DNA from: Protea cynaroides | Lineage: Eukaryota > Streptophyta > Magnoliopsida > Proteales > Proteaceae | DNA: 64,000 nt | Assembly (NCBI GenBank): GCA_028583415.1 | Contig: CM053269.1 | Span: 73,259,412-73,323,411, forward strand | Direction of reading: 5' to 3' | Part shown: positions 1-12,220 of the stretch, one piece after another | How the letters are laid out: every line of letters starts with the position of its first letter | How positions within the stretch are numbered: position 1 is the first letter of the stretch | Notes under the pieces: model-generated | What the model saw: only the letters and a program-made list of their open reading frames with translations | Told to the model about the DNA's origin: nothing | Database searches by the model: none | Translations under genes and position numbers: made by a program

Positions 1-863
1 GAAAAAATTACTCTCGCCATGCTAGTCCGTGGAAACGTCATATAAGTAGAATTTGAACAACTGGTTGAACAGGAAAACAATTTCTAAAATGCTTAAAAAA
101 AATTAAAATTATTTTAATAATTTTTTAAACACTCTAAACAATTTAAAAATCATGCCATTAAATCCAAAATTTTGAGTCTAATCATGAATAGATTATCTCT
201 CTCTTGATTTTCTCCTTTACTATACAGAAAATGGATTCTTTATCAAACATTTCTTTTGTTTATAGGTAAACCGGCCCATAATACATAACTAGAAAAATAA
301 GTACATTTCAATTCTAAGGACCAATTGCAATCTACTATTAAGAATTTTGTTCATCATACATTTGATTGTAATCCATTCAAGTATTCATGAATGATCTAAT
401 TCAATACGCATTATCCAATTCTCATGGAACAAAAAAAAAATGTCAAACATTTTTTTTCTTCCTGTTCAATCAAAATAAAAAATGAGAAATTTTAATTCTT
501 AATTTTATAAAAAATTCGATTGATCACTTGGTATAATTGTTGTGACTTGCCTCCTAGTTTGGAAATAATCAACAAGTCCTTTTTTTTTTTCATTCAAATT
601 TTTTATTAAAGGTAAAAGGTGATACTTAGATTCGCAAGCCTTTGTCATTGTCAGCCAACTACGTAAAATCTAAGGCCCACATCTCAATTCTGTTGAATGA
701 GAAAACCCGACACACCAGCTGGATTAAAAGTCCAACCATTTCAAGTCGTTTAGGCCGATAAAAAAAAGACGAATTACTGAGGAACACTTGCACTCCAATT
801 CCAACATCTATTTATTTATTTATTTATTTTTACATAAAATACCTAGAAATAAAATAAAGTAGG

Positions 864-1620
864 GAATTATTTTAGTTTCTCTACATTATTTTGTATATTC
901 CGAACATTAGTAGTAAACCTTGATGTAGTTCTCCATGTTTCTTATTTTTTATCTTCATGAAAATAAACTATTATTTTACATTTTTTTACCATTCATTTTC
1001 AACCATTATATAATTTTTTTTGTAGCTAACGAAGGTTTCCAACCGTTGTTCATCAAAAACACATGAAGCTTACACAAAAATTTCGGTGGAGTTAGTAAAA
1101 TTCAAAGCAGATGGACTCTCTCTTCTTTTTGGGAGGTGGTAAGAACAAGCAATTAATTACATGTCATTGTAGTGATTTGGGAAAATATTGGAAAAATCAA
1201 ATTTCAATGTAAGAGTGTTTGAACACTGATTACCTAGAATTATTTTAGTTTCTCGATCTACATTATTTTGTATATTCTGAACATTAGTAATAAACCTTGA
1301 TGTAGTTCTCCATGTTTCTTATTTTTTATCTTCATGAAAATAAACTATTATTTTACATTTTTTTTTACCATTCATTTTCAACCATTGTATAATTTTTTAT
1401 TTTTTTTTAGCTAACGAAGGTATCCAACGGTTGTTCATCAAAACACATGAAGCCTACACAAAAATTTTGGTGGAGTTAGTAAAATTCAAAGCAGATAGAC
1501 TCTCTCTTCTTTTTGGGAGGTGGTAAGGACAAGCAATTAATTACATGTCATTGTAGTGATTTCGAAAAATATTGGAAAAATCAAATTTCAATGTAAAAGT
1601 GTTCAAAACACTGATTACCT
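864..1620. repeat. Internal tandem duplication of copy A, period about 373 bp
   Basis: The segment starting with gaattattttagtttct at 864 is repeated from 1237. Both repeats run through the same landmarks in the same order, including a fragment resembling ctctcttctttttgggaggtgg. Copy B of the larger duplication has this segment only once (about 4951-5345), so the duplication arose in copy A after the 4.1-kb duplication, or was lost from copy B. Confidence 0.85.
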
Positions 1621-1887
1621 AGCTAGAATCCAAGCGCAGAAAACTTGAACTATCTAATAGGCCATATAATTATTGAGAAAAACCATCAAATTCATCAGGC
1701 CTATTCAATAATCAAATTGCCAAACAATTTGAAATGTCAAGATATACTATCACTATTTTGGGAAAATGACATCCTGAAATTTGAAATGGATGCTATTCTT
1801 CAAAATTTTGCATTGCATTTCAATAAAATATTTTTCCCATTTCTAATGTTTATACAATTTTGTATTGGTTTTCAATGAATCTTGTGA

Positions 1888-2916
1888 TATATTTTAGGGT
1901 AAATTTCTCCCACCTTCCTTCCAGGAATCCTAAATGGCTACCACCTCCCGACTTGAAAGAAAATGTCTCCCACCTCCCCTGTTTTTGAAAATAATCTCCC
2001 CCATTCAATTTGGTAATAATATTTATTATCATCAATATTTTTTGGACTATTATACCCTCATATTGACTTAAAAGAGATTTTATCAAAAAATTTTATCAAA
2101 TTTAATTTAACATATAGGGTAAATTTCTCCCACCTCTCCTCTAGGAATCTTAAATGGCTACCACCCCCCAACTTGAATGAAAATGTCTTCCACCTCCCCT
2201 GTTTTTGAAAATAATCTCCCCATTCAATTTAGTGATGATATTTATCATCACCAATATTTTTTGGACTATTATACCCTCATATTGACTTAAAAGAGATTTT
2301 ATCAAATTTAATTTAAAATATATATTAAAATTTAAAAAAAAAAAACGTGAGATAATAAATAGATCTTGCAAAAAAAAAAAAAAAAAAAACAAATAGATTT
2401 AGGGTAATCGAATTTAATTTCTAAAATCCCAAAAAGAGATTTACTAAAACTCTCCGGCGAATTGAAAATGAGCCGGTCTCCGCGAGTTGAAGAAGAGAGA
2501 ACAGTGGTAGAGAAATAAGGAAGAAAGTAAAAAATAAAAAAATTTGGAACTCAAGAGAGAGAGTTTGTTGGGAGAGTTTTAGTAAATCTCTTTTGGGATT
2601 TTATTAATTAAATTTGATTACCTAAAATTTAATTAGTTTTTTTTTTGGGCAAGATTTATTTAGTATCTCACATTTTCTTTTTTAATAAATATTTTTAAAT
2701 TAAATTTGATTAAAATCTTTTGATAAAATCTCTTTTAAGTCAAAATAAGGGTATAATAGTCCAAAAATATTGATGATGATGAATGTCATCACCAAATTGA
2801 ATGGGAGAGATTATTTTCAAAAACAGGGGAGATGAAAGACATTATGGGTTAAGTTGGGGGATGATAGCTATTTAAATTCCTAGAGGGGAGGTGGGAGAAA
2901 TTTACCCTATATTTTA
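1888..2916. mobile_element. Non-autonomous Mutator-like element (MULE) with perfect 9-bp target duplication
   Basis: The element proper is 1897-2907 (1,011 bp). It starts gggtaaatttctcccacc and ends with the inverse, ggtgggagaaatttaccc. It is flanked by the identical 9-mer tatatttta at 1888-1896 and 2908-2916, the target duplication size typical of MULEs. The inverted repeats are very long, so most of the element is foldback. The left terminal repeat is present twice in tandem (from 1897 and again from about 2117). The centre (2340-2640) is A/T and GA rich and encodes no transposase. Copy B of the surrounding duplication has the unoccupied site near 5605-5620. Confidence 0.88.
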
Positions 2917-4100
2917 TAAGAAAACAAATGCAGTCTTGACAAACTTAGATTGGTTTGAAATCAAGTATATAAATAGTGATGTTATGATCCACCTGTTTAC
3001 AAAATTTTAACTCATTTGACCTACAACATGATAAATATGGGAGCCTATTTAAGAGATTCTTCTCTTAAATACATGTGGGAAAACCAAGTCCTACCAAAAT
3101 AATAAAAGGACCATGTCAACAACCTTCTTCTTCTTATTATTATTATTGTTATTATTTTTTTTGGAGGGGGGAGGGGTGGTGGAGGACTGGGATCGTACCT
3201 GATCTTGTCCATTTAAAGTACATCTGTTAGGTGCCTAGATGCACTTCTAATGGTCAAGATCAGGTCTGCCACACACAAGTGCAGCAGACAATCTTTTTTC
3301 AGGGATGGTGAGTCAATAGGGATCAAGGATTAGGCTCCACAAGTTGTGATAAAATATGATATGAACACAATATCTGAATCAATGGTATAAGAATTCCAAA
3401 AGCCTTTCCCTTTTATTTTCTTATTCAATTTTTGGTTAGTTTTCAAACAATGGAAAAAAAGAACAATTAGCATTATTTTAAAAAGGGAATTTCATTGACA
3501 TTTTAAATAATTTAAAATTTTATTATTTTGTCCTCTTAGTATAATAAACTTGTCATTTCACAACCTTGTCATTCCACATGTCTATTACGAAAAATATCTC
3601 AAACAAGACAACTCTTGATAACAACATAGTGATAAGTTATTTTTAAAAAATGTCTAAAACCTTTTTACCCTTTTACTTATTTTTTTTTTAAGAAATAAGA
3701 TAATATGTAATTAATATGTAATTGAAAGTATGATATATTCTAAATACATTGGTAAAAAAAAAAAATGATCTCCCGGAAGGGAGCATTCTGTGTGTATCTT
3801 GATGCACTCCCTGAAAGTCGTGCTATAAAGGATCTCTAGCTGGCATCTTATATAGGATCTGGATCCAAGAAAGAGGCCTAGATAAACATCTTCAAATTGT
3901 GTTGTTTGATTGGTCTTCACTTGACACGCATAGCGAATGAGATAAAATCTTTGGAAGAAATTCAGGTGATTTGTACTTAGTTGGAGAAAGCAAGTCTTTG
4001 TTACCTAAAAATTTAATGATAAACTGTTGTGCTGTGTTCAGACGAGGATATTTGTAATTCAGTCCCTCATTTTCTAACATTACACATAACAATGGATGTA
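2917..4100. other. Non-coding remainder of copy A
   Basis: This stretch is AT-rich sequence collinear with 5620-6372 as far as about 3755, then 345 bp present only once. Two short open frames on the minus strand (69 and 66 codons) overlap each other and match nothing I recognise. No promoter, RNA gene or transposon terminus was seen. Confidence 0.5.
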
Positions 4101-5094
4101 GAAAAAATTACTGTCGCCATGCTAGTCCGTGGAAACGTCATATAAGTGGAATTTGAACAACTGGTTGAACCGGAAAACAATTTCTAAAATGCTTAAAAAA
4201 AATTAAAATTATTTTAATAATTTTTTAAACATTCTAAACAATTTAAAAATCATGCCATTAAATCCAAAATTTTGAGTCTAATCATGAATAGATTATCTCT
4301 CTCTTGATTTTCTCCTTTACTACAGAAAATGGATTCTTTATCAAACATTTCTTTTGTTTATAGGTAAACCCATAATACATAACTAGAAAAATAAGTACAT
4401 TTCAATTCTAAGGATCAATTGCTATCTACTATTAAGAATCTTGTTCATCATACGTTTGATAGTAATCCATTCAAGTATTCATGAATGATCTAATTCAATA
4501 CGCATTATCCAATTCTCATGTAACAAAAAAAAATGTCAAACACTTTTATTTTTAATTTTTTTTCCTGTTCAATCAAAATAAAAAATGAGAAATTTTAATT
4601 CTTAATTCTATAAAATAATTCGATTGATCACTTGGTATAATTGTTGTGACTTGCCTCCTAGCTTGGAAATAATCAACGGGTCCTTTTTTTTTTTATTCAA
4701 ACTTTTTATTAAAGGTAAAAGGCGATACTTTGATTCGCAAGCCTTTGTCATTGTCAGCCAACTAGGTAAAATTTGAGACCCACCTCTCAATTCTGTTGAA
4801 TGAGAAGACCCGGCACACCAGCTGGATCAAAAGTTCAACCGTTTCAAGTCGATTAGGCCGATAAAAATAGACGAATTACTGAGGAACACTTGCTCACCAA
4901 TTCCAACATCTATTTTTTTTTACTTAAAATACCTAGAAATAAAATAAAGTAGGGAATTATTTCAGTTTCTCTACATTATTTTTTATATTCTGAACATTAG
5001 TAGTAAGCCTTGATGTAGTTCTCCATGTTTCTTATATTTTATCTTCATAAAAATAAACTATTATTTTACATTTTTTTACCATTTCTTTTTCAAC

Positions 5095-5100
<6 letters not shown>

Positions 5101-5125
<25 letters not shown>
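5101..5125. repeat. AT dinucleotide microsatellite
   Basis: A run of about 12 AT units lies in copy B of the duplication. The corresponding site in copy A (near 1010 and 1390) has a T-rich tract instead. Confidence 0.95.
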
Positions 5126-5126
<1 letters not shown>

Positions 5127-6379
5127 TTTTTAGCTAACGAAGGGTATCCAACCGTTGTTCATCAAAACACATGAAGCCTTCCCAAAATTTTTGGTGGAGT
5201 AAGTAAAATTCAAAGCAAATGGACTCTCTCTTCTTTTTGGGAGGTGGTAAGAACAAGCAATTAATTACATGTCATTGTAGTGATTTGGAAAAATATTGGA
5301 AAAATCAAATTTCAATTTAAAAGTGTTTGAACACTGATTACCTAGAATCCAAGAGTAGAAAACTTGATCTATCTAATAGGCCATACAATTATTGAGAAAA
5401 ACCATCAAATTCATCAGGCCTATTCAATAATCAAATTGTCAAACAATTTGAAATGTCAAGCTATACACTATCACTATTTTGGGAAAATGACATCCGAAAT
5501 TTTAAAATGAATGTTATTTTTCAAATTTTTGTTATTGCATTTCAATAAAATATTTTTCCCATTTCTAGTCTTTATACAAGTTTGTATTGGTTTTCAACGA
5601 ATTTTGTGATATATTTACGAGAAAATAAATGCAGTATTGACAAACTTAGATTGGTTTGAAATCAGATATATAAATAGTGACGTTATGGTCTATTTGTCCA
5701 TAAATTTTCAACCCATTTGATCTACAACATGATAAATACTGTAGGTGCCTATTTAAGAGATTCTTTTCTTATTTAAGTGTGGGAAAACCAAGTCTTAACA
5801 AAGTACATTATCAATCTTTTTTTTTATTTTTTATGGGGAGGGGAGGGGGTGTTTGGTGGTGTTGTTGAGGGGATTGGTGAGTCAATAGGGAATCAGGGAT
5901 TAAGCTCCGCAAGTTCTAAGTTGATTCAGGTGATAAACATGATATGATCCCATTAACCCAAAAAAGAAAACATGATATGATCCCAATACCTGAATCCATG
6001 GTGTAAAAGTTCCAAAAGCCTTTCCCTTTTATTCTCTTTTTTTTAATTTTTGGTTAGTTTTCAAACAATGCAAGAAAGGAACAATTAGCATTATTTTAAA
6101 AAGGGATTTTCATTGATACTTTAAATAATTTATAATCTAACTTTTTTGCCCTCTTAATACAGTACACTTGTCATTTCACATGTCTATTACAAAAAATATC
6201 TCGAAGAAGACAACTCTTTATAATGACATGATGATAAGTCATTTTAAAAAAATATTCGAAAACCTTTTTATTCTTTACTTAATTTTTTTTTAGAAATAGG
6301 ACAATGTGTAATTGAAAGAATATGATATATTCTAGATACACAGATATATTCTAGATACACAGTTGAAAAAAAAAAAAAA

Positions 6380-6531
6380 GAGCATCCCAATGCATGAGGC
6401 TCTCGTTACTGTAGGGTCTGGGGAGGGGACAGAATGTTGGCAGCCTTACACCCCACAATGCAGAAAGGCTGTTTCCGTGTTTTCAATCCGTGATTATCAA
6501 GTTGCAATATAAAAACCTTACCATCACACCT
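6380..6531 (-). mobile_element. Au-type SINE, minus orientation
   Basis: Read on the minus strand, the sequence has a tRNA-like head with a degenerate B box (accttggtggtcacgg type). It then shows the family features gaaacagcc, ggggtaaggctgc, cctccccagaccc and a tail gagcctcatgcattggg. This arrangement is the Au SINE found in many angiosperms. The copy is diverged, for example tcaatccg where the family has a B-box ttcgaacc, and it sits at the downstream edge of copy B of the duplication. Confidence 0.8.
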
Positions 6532-7603
6532 AAATACACAAGTGACCATGGTTCAAGGTGTCGGTTGAAAGCACTACATAACTCGGTTTCGACCAAACGA
6601 GTTAACAGATCGACCCCAATAAGTATCAGGTTTCAACTAGACCAGGATTCAACCGAAACTTGGTTTTGGTCAACCCCCTTTGTAAGCTCACCAGTAGACA
6701 GAATCTGGAGTACGCTCGGTTGTCCATTACCTGTCCGTGCTCCGATCCACATAGGGTGCTTCAACCAGGTCCCGATCTTGATCTACTGCGCCTGGACTGG
6801 ATCAAAGGCTTGAACTACTGGATCAGTTCAATCGAATCAACTGAATCCATGGGGGCGAACACTACTAAGCAAAAGTTTCGATCGAAGCCTATAGGTTTCG
6901 ACTGAGAGCTAGTTTGAGAGTTTTTTTTTTTTTTTTTTTTTTTTAAGGTTTTTTTTTATTCAAAACCTTATTTCTTCCTTCAAGTGCTGGGTTTTCTCAA
7001 AGATCTTGCTACTTTCTTCGACAACAAAGGCTTCTAACTCATTTTCTCCTTTTTCAAGAATTGAATTTTTTTGTAGAATGTGTATGCAAATATTATGGTT
7101 GGGTTTCAAAACTTTATATGTTTGTTAGAATGGTCCGATCTATGAATCTATGGGTATGAAGGTAGGTTATTTGGAGGTGAGTATGGAAGCGGGAATGAAG
7201 GCTCTTCTATTTCATACCCCAACAGTTAGTATAGAGGTGACTCAGGTGTTGGGTCATCATTCGTCGACTCCATCTTCTTATTTTCTCCTCTTTATGTCTG
7301 TGCCTACTCCTGCTCCACCCGTTATCTCATCACTCGATCAACCTTTTCCTCGACTAGGGTACCTATATTATGCTGATGATAATGTATATATGTGGGCTGT
7401 CTACTAGTATTAGAGGAACTGGACCCAAGCTATGTTGTGAGTCATATATGTGCTGTAGTCAGAGGAGTGTTATCGCCATCATCAGTGGTACGCTGCTCGT
7501 GGCTTATATCTACTACTCAACTCAATGTGGAATTGATTGGTGAGGCTTAAATGTATTAAATGAATGTTTTTAATATTGTTTCAATTCTATAATTTTATGT
7601 ACA
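6532..7603. other. Unassigned interval before the second MULE
   Basis: The interval holds degenerate sequence rich in ggtttcgacc/ggttcaacc motifs (6545-6905), a T tract at about 6921-6944 and AT-rich DNA. Open frames of 107, 81 and 85 codons are present but overlap or lack any recognisable domain. The repeated motifs suggest remains of a transposon, but no terminus or target duplication could be found. Confidence 0.4.
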
Positions 7604-7771
7604 ATATCTATAGGGAAAATTTCAGCTACTACCCAAAAAGAATTGATTGAATCACCTACCACCCAAGTTAAACAAACATTAGTTAATAGACTCAGGGGAA
7701 AAAATTGAAATTGTGTGTGGACGTTTATACCCCTTTCTTCTTCCTCTCTGTCTCTTCTTCCTTTCTTGTTT

Positions 7772-7772
<1 letters not shown>

Positions 7773-7822
<50 letters not shown>
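7773..7822. repeat. CT dinucleotide microsatellite
   Basis: About 25 CT units lie inside the second MULE. They create artificial open frames on both strands (Leu-Ser repeats on plus, Arg-Glu repeats on minus). Confidence 0.97.
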
Positions 7823-7825
<3 letters not shown>

Positions 7826-8207
7826 TGTACTTCTCCTCCATCTCCATTTCTTCTCTTCTCTGATTTTGTTTTGCTAGTACTCCAAATCCTAGCCTTCATG
7901 GTTCTCTGTCCCTCTATTTCCTTCGTTTCCTCCTAACCAAAAACAGAGTGATTCCTGTCATAGAGCCCAATACAACCGTGGACTCTATGGTAATCCCAAC
8001 AATGAACCCTTTGGATCAGAAAAAAGATCTCTTCGGGGGAACTAAAGACGGAAAATTTCGATTTTCTAGTGCATTGGAGGAATTCGAAATACTGAGACTC
8101 CATGTCAGAATCCTATGCTATTCAACTAGAACTCCCTGTACCTGTCGTGAACCCAACATACATTCATCGCTGCACTCTTGTTTGCTCTGCTAGAAAAACG
8201 CTGAATG

Positions 8208-8209
<2 letters not shown>

Positions 8210-8265
<56 letters not shown>
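8210..8265. repeat. CT dinucleotide microsatellite
   Basis: About 28 CT units lie inside the second MULE, 390 bp from the first CT run. Confidence 0.97.
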
Positions 8266-8269
<4 letters not shown>

Positions 8270-8902
8270 GAAAAGTGCTTTGGATACTGAGAAGAATTTA
8301 AGAAAAAAAATCTGTCGTTTCCATACTATCCTCTCTTAAAATGCAGCAATTCTATGAATGATTATCTAGCAAAGCTCGATCAAAGCCAAGGATTCCTTCG
8401 TGGTCTTCATCTCAAGAGGAAGATCTGGGTCAGCGCCTTGAAGCTAAACTCTGTGCCGCTGAACAAAAAAGGTTATCTTAAAGGTTGTCTTCTTGTCCGA
8501 TTTTCTAGTTTTTTGGCCTTTTTTTTTCAATTATTCCGGCAGTTCTCAGTTGAAGAAAGCGTCGGGTGCGACCGTGCGAGCGAAGAATTGAAGTTTCTTA
8601 GGGAAGGAATAAGAGTGAGGAGTAGAGTCGGTCATGATTGTTTGGTGTTTGCAGAGGAGACAGATAAACAGAGATTCGGTGAAAAAAAGGAGCTTTTTTT
8701 TCCCTTACAAAAAGGGTATTATTGTCATTCAAGTATTTTTTAACGACTGACATCAGCAACTAATGGCTTTGTTAGTTGTTTTTTAATCTTTTTGATATAC
8801 GTATGTCTAACTTGGTGGTAGGTGATTTTTTTAAACAACTTAAGTGGTAGGTGATTTAATCAATTCTTTTTGGGTGGTAGCTGAAATTTTTCCATATCTA
8901 TA

Positions 8903-10089
8903 TTATTGTTAGATGATGTTAATGCTTAATAATTAGGACAATGTGACATAGTTTGCTAGTGTATAATAGCATTCAACCTTCAGCGTACATTAGTAAACTT
9001 GAGTTCACACCACATGTTATTATTTTGGATGTCTTTTTTTTTCAAATTAATGTGGGAAATAGTTGTAAAAGGTTAAAAAAGACTACACAAAAAAAAATTG
9101 TTCTAGTTCGAGCAACCATGGTTTCAATGTTTTCTAGGAAAAATCCCAAGTTTCGACCAACTTGGTTTCAAACCCTGCAGGTGACACACCCCCTAAAATG
9201 AAAAAGATGAAGGCACTACTATCCAACCATAAAAAAAATCTTTTGATAATATTTTTCTTTTATTTTAACTCGATCGAAACCCAAAAAACTTGATTTCCAA
9301 GTGACACAACCCTTAAAAAAGGAAAAGATGAAGAAACTACTATTCAACCATAAAACAAACCTTTTGATGACATTTCTATTCTTTCAACTAACTCCTATTG
9401 AACCACAAACAAACACTTTGACACTTGAATAGTTTGCCGACTACATGGACAAGAAAGGAACAACCATCATAAAAACGACTAAGACCTAACTTATGAATTA
9501 TTATGAGTTTCTCATAAATGTTTATTTTTATATAGCTCTTGACTAATCAAGTGCATAATAAGGCATAGTTGATAAGGATAACTAAGCTCAACAATCATCT
9601 AGAAGTCAAGACATAGGTACCTAACAAAGCAATAACCACTTCCACCCAATGAATTCTTTTCTTTTCTATTCAACAATAGAATTTTTATCAAATACTATAA
9701 GATTCCTTTCATTACTTAGTCATACTTGCTTAGGACCCCAGTTACTTACTATTTAGAATGTTCTAAAAAAATCTTAAATTCATAAATTGTTTTTTTCCTT
9801 AGATAGAAAACGTCATCATATACTTCATGGTTATGCATTCATGAATCTTGATTAAATGTCAAATCCATAGGATTTTTCAAGAGAAAATATCAAATCCACA
9901 GGATTTCATGAGAAAATCCTTTTATGGCTCAAACTGTGGTCTGTGAGAGACCCCACTTTCAGATGCTACATGAGAGGGGACGTGATGATCAAAGGAGTTG
10001 TCCCAAATTTTCAATGACAAGTGTCGATAGCTCCGTAATACACGAATTGACAATAGATGTAGACGTCACCAATGATGTATTATTTTTGT
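8903..10089. other. Unassigned AT-rich interval with a local direct repeat
   Basis: A segment of about 120 bp starting at gtgacacaccccctaaaatg (9180) is repeated from about 9301 with moderate divergence; both copies run through the same order of motifs (aaaagatgaa, actactatccaacc, ttttgat). Otherwise I see nothing recognisable. Open frames up to 82 codons lack domains. Confidence 0.5.
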
Positions 10090-10437
10090 TACAGGTGTCA
10101 AAATTGAGTCCAAATCAAAATTGAATCAGTTCGATTCATGCTGATTGAATCAAAATCAAATGTTATTGGGTTGTAATTGGACTGTTCAATTGTATCTTTA
10201 GAGCTCATTGAAAAACTGAAACTGGACTAGACTGATTGATTAACCGAACCAAACAGACCCAATACCCCCAAAATGAAACTGGACTGGTAAGAACCCATTA
10301 AACTAGCTCAATAAAAATCCAAAACCAGATCGAAATCAAAATTGTCTTATTAGTTATTAATTGGGTTTGAGTGTATATGACTGAAACTAAACTGGTTCAA
10401 ACCGTAACCAAACCGAATTGACCCATTGACACCTCTA
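10090..10437. mobile_element. Small hAT-like non-autonomous element
   Basis: The ends are tacaggtgtcaaaattg and the inverse of tagaggtgtcaatggg, the TA-R-GGTGTCAA terminus common in plant hAT elements. The 348-bp interior is rich in repeated aaactggactgg/aaccgaacc motifs, as is usual for hAT subterminal regions. The flanking 8-mers (atttttgt and cttttctt) match only partly, so the target duplication is decayed or the boundaries are off by a base or two. Confidence 0.55.
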
Positions 10438-11046
10438 CTTTTCTTATAGTAAATGAAAAGTCTATATATTGCACACCTATAATTGCTCATCGTCTTATAT
10501 GATCCATGGATCGATGGTGATATGCCCTAGATGGTGTTACAGGAAATATTCATTATCATAATAACTCTGAAATATATTGCCCATGGGGCAGTTATTACAT
10601 AGCATGAGCAAAAAAAAGAAAAAAAAAAGAGATTCGAGATGGTCTTAATGGACTCAGATGTTCTTCAGCGTATATACTGATACATTGGTATAAACGCCGA
10701 ATAATCCTCAACTGTTGGATCCACACTAGACTCTCTCTAACATTGGAGATGATCTTTATCCCCAAAACTTTAACCCAGCGTAAACAAACAAAGCCTTAAA
10801 ATGAGTAGCACAGATGTACAGTAAATGAGTTCTGATATTGAATGCTTTTTGGCATTTTCATGCTTGAGCTGACTTTTTAATTTTGCCATTATCTTAATTG
10901 GCACCACCAATTAGACATAAGAACCTGAGCCACTAATTGCTTGTTAGTGGAATAGAGGTGGGTTCCACAGTTTATGGAGGGTGATAGAATCCTGTGGAGA
11001 CTATACGTACGTGTAGAGGAACCGAGGAACCGACCTCTAGAAATTA
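10438..11046. other. Downstream region of the HSF gene
   Basis: No gene or transposon terminus was recognised. The part next to 11046 should contain the 3' UTR of the heat stress factor gene, which is transcribed leftward. An A-rich tract lies at about 10612-10631. Confidence 0.5.
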
Positions 11047-11880
11047 CTATTTGCATGATTGAGAAAACAAAATCTGAAGATTCTCATTAACCTCTAGTCT
11101 CTTTCTCTTCCCCTCCACTGGAACTTCCAACCTTACTCCAAACAGCTTTGGTCTTTTATCTTCTTCTATTACATTCTCTGAACCAGTAAAAACAGCCACC
11201 AAATCAAGAAGCCCTTGACACTTCTTCTTCATATTCACCAGCTCTGAAGTCAAGGCTCCATTCTCCATTTTCAGTCTCTTGTTTTCATTGCAGAGATTAC
11301 TATAATCGGAGGACGAAGACGATGATGTTGAACCTTGTTCATCATCAGATTCCTGTGGTGCTGTTTGGACTGGTGCAGTAGCAAGAATACCCTTATTTGT
11401 CCATGCCTTTCTTCTCCGAATTTCTGATAGCAATTCCTTTTCATCCTTTCTGAACTTGTCATTACAGAATTCCCAGCGATTGGTTGTGACTTTTCGGAAT
11501 CCCTATATAAAAATAGAGACTTATATATAAGGTAATGGAGCTCAAGACCATATCAATTCATATCAAATTATTAAAAAAAAAAAAAAAATTGATTGAGGAT
11601 GCTATAGCTTACATACATAAGTATTGAGTTGTCGAACGAAGCTTGCGAAATTGGAGTGCTTGAAGAGTGTAGGAAGGAGATCACTTGAGAACTCGGCCGG
11701 TTTCCATACTATGAAAGAAGTTCCATCGGAATTCCACGAGATTATGTGGTTGGTGCTCGGATCTCCGACGAGCATGTATGTCTTGGACAAGAATGGTGGA
11801 GGGGAGGATCTTCTAACATATTCTAACAGACCCTTATCAAGCTCATGTGCTTCAGACGATAATATTGTCTCAGTAGCCAT
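11047..11880 (-). CDS. HSFB3: Class B heat stress transcription factor, HSFB3-like
   Basis: Two coding exons, 11617-11880 (88 codons) and 11047-11502 (151 codons plus stop), are separated by a 114-bp intron with GT-AG ends. The intron lies at the family's conserved position, just after LNTY and before GFRKV. The protein is 239 aa. Residues 24-118 form the HSF DNA-binding domain (PPFLSKTYMLV, FKHSNFASFVRQLNTY, GFRKVTTNRWEF). A serine/acidic linker follows, then a short heptad-type oligomerisation region (about 157-191) without the insertion of class A factors. KLFGVRL at 207-213 is the core of the class B repressor-type motif, and a basic KRKR (220-223) may be a nuclear signal. Class B HSFs lack AHA activation motifs and act mainly as repressors or co-regulators in the nucleus. 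B3 rather than another B subclass is inferred from length and the motif near the C-terminus; Arabidopsis HSFB3 is 244 aa. The ATG at 11880 begins MATETILSSE and is the first start in frame with the domain. Confidence 0.92.
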
Positions 11881-12152
11881 GTTGGGTCTGCTTCCTCTTT
11901 ATTCTTAAAAGTAATTAAGAAGGAGACAAGAAGAATTTTTTTTTTTTTTTTTTTTTTTTTTTTGGTTTTTTTTTTGGGGGGTGGTTTGAAGAGGAAAGAA
12001 GAGGAATTAAGGAGGAGGAAGAGGGAAAGAGACCTCCTGCAAGAGAGAGAAGAGAAGAAGGGCAGTTAAGAACTCCCAATCCCAACAATAGAAACCCAAT
12101 ACAATTCCAGAGTTCATGAGAAATGTGAGGCTATTGTCTTCCTAGCTCAATC

Positions 12153-12220
12153 TTCCAGAAGAAGAAGAATGAAGAACTGGTTCAAACGTATGCATTAAGT
12201 CCATCTCTTCTTATATAGCT
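12153..12220 (-). promoter_or_regulatory. Candidate HSFB3 core promoter
   Basis: On the minus strand a TATA box (agctatataa, 12211-12220) lies 331-340 bp upstream of the start codon. That predicts transcription starting near 12180 and a 5' leader of about 300 nt. A single inverted nTTCnnGAAn unit (ttccagaa, 12153-12160) resembles half of a heat shock element, but it is one dyad only and lies near or within the predicted leader. The leader also contains a long A tract on the sense strand (T run 11936-11963). Confidence 0.45.

Larger units (their letters stand above)
1..6372. repeat. Tandem segmental duplication, about 4.1-kb unit
   Basis: The first bases of the window recur almost unchanged from 4101, and the two copies stay collinear to about 3755 in copy A and 6372 in copy B. 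Differences between them are mainly insertions. Copy A has a 1-kb MULE (1897-2907) and an internal 373-bp tandem duplication that copy B lacks, and copy B has an AT microsatellite at 5101-5125. The stretch 3756-4100 has no match after copy B, where a SINE begins. Neither copy holds a convincing gene: the longest open frames are under 85 codons and show no family resemblance. Copy A may continue to the left of the window. Confidence 0.9.
7604..8902. mobile_element. Non-autonomous MULE with perfect 9-bp target duplication
   Basis: The element proper is 7613-8893 (1,281 bp). Its left end reads gggaaaatttcagctactac and the right end is the near-perfect inverse. The inverted repeats extend about 60 bp (to roughly 7675 and 8832). 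The 9-mer atatctata occurs at 7604-7612 and again at 8894-8902. The interior has two CT microsatellites and an open frame of 129 codons on the plus strand (8354-8743). This frame resembles no transposase and may come from captured host DNA of unknown origin. Confidence 0.88.

Noticed and set aside
7150..7407. Open frame of 85 codons with Ser/Pro-rich text and YYADDNVYMW
   Set aside because: It has a weak likeness to transposase tails only; the YADD is not in a reverse transcriptase context and nothing around it supports a gene.
7570..7936. Open frames of 109 (minus) and 73 (plus) codons
   Set aside because: Both are generated by the CT microsatellite, giving Arg-Glu or Leu-Ser repeats, inside a MULE.
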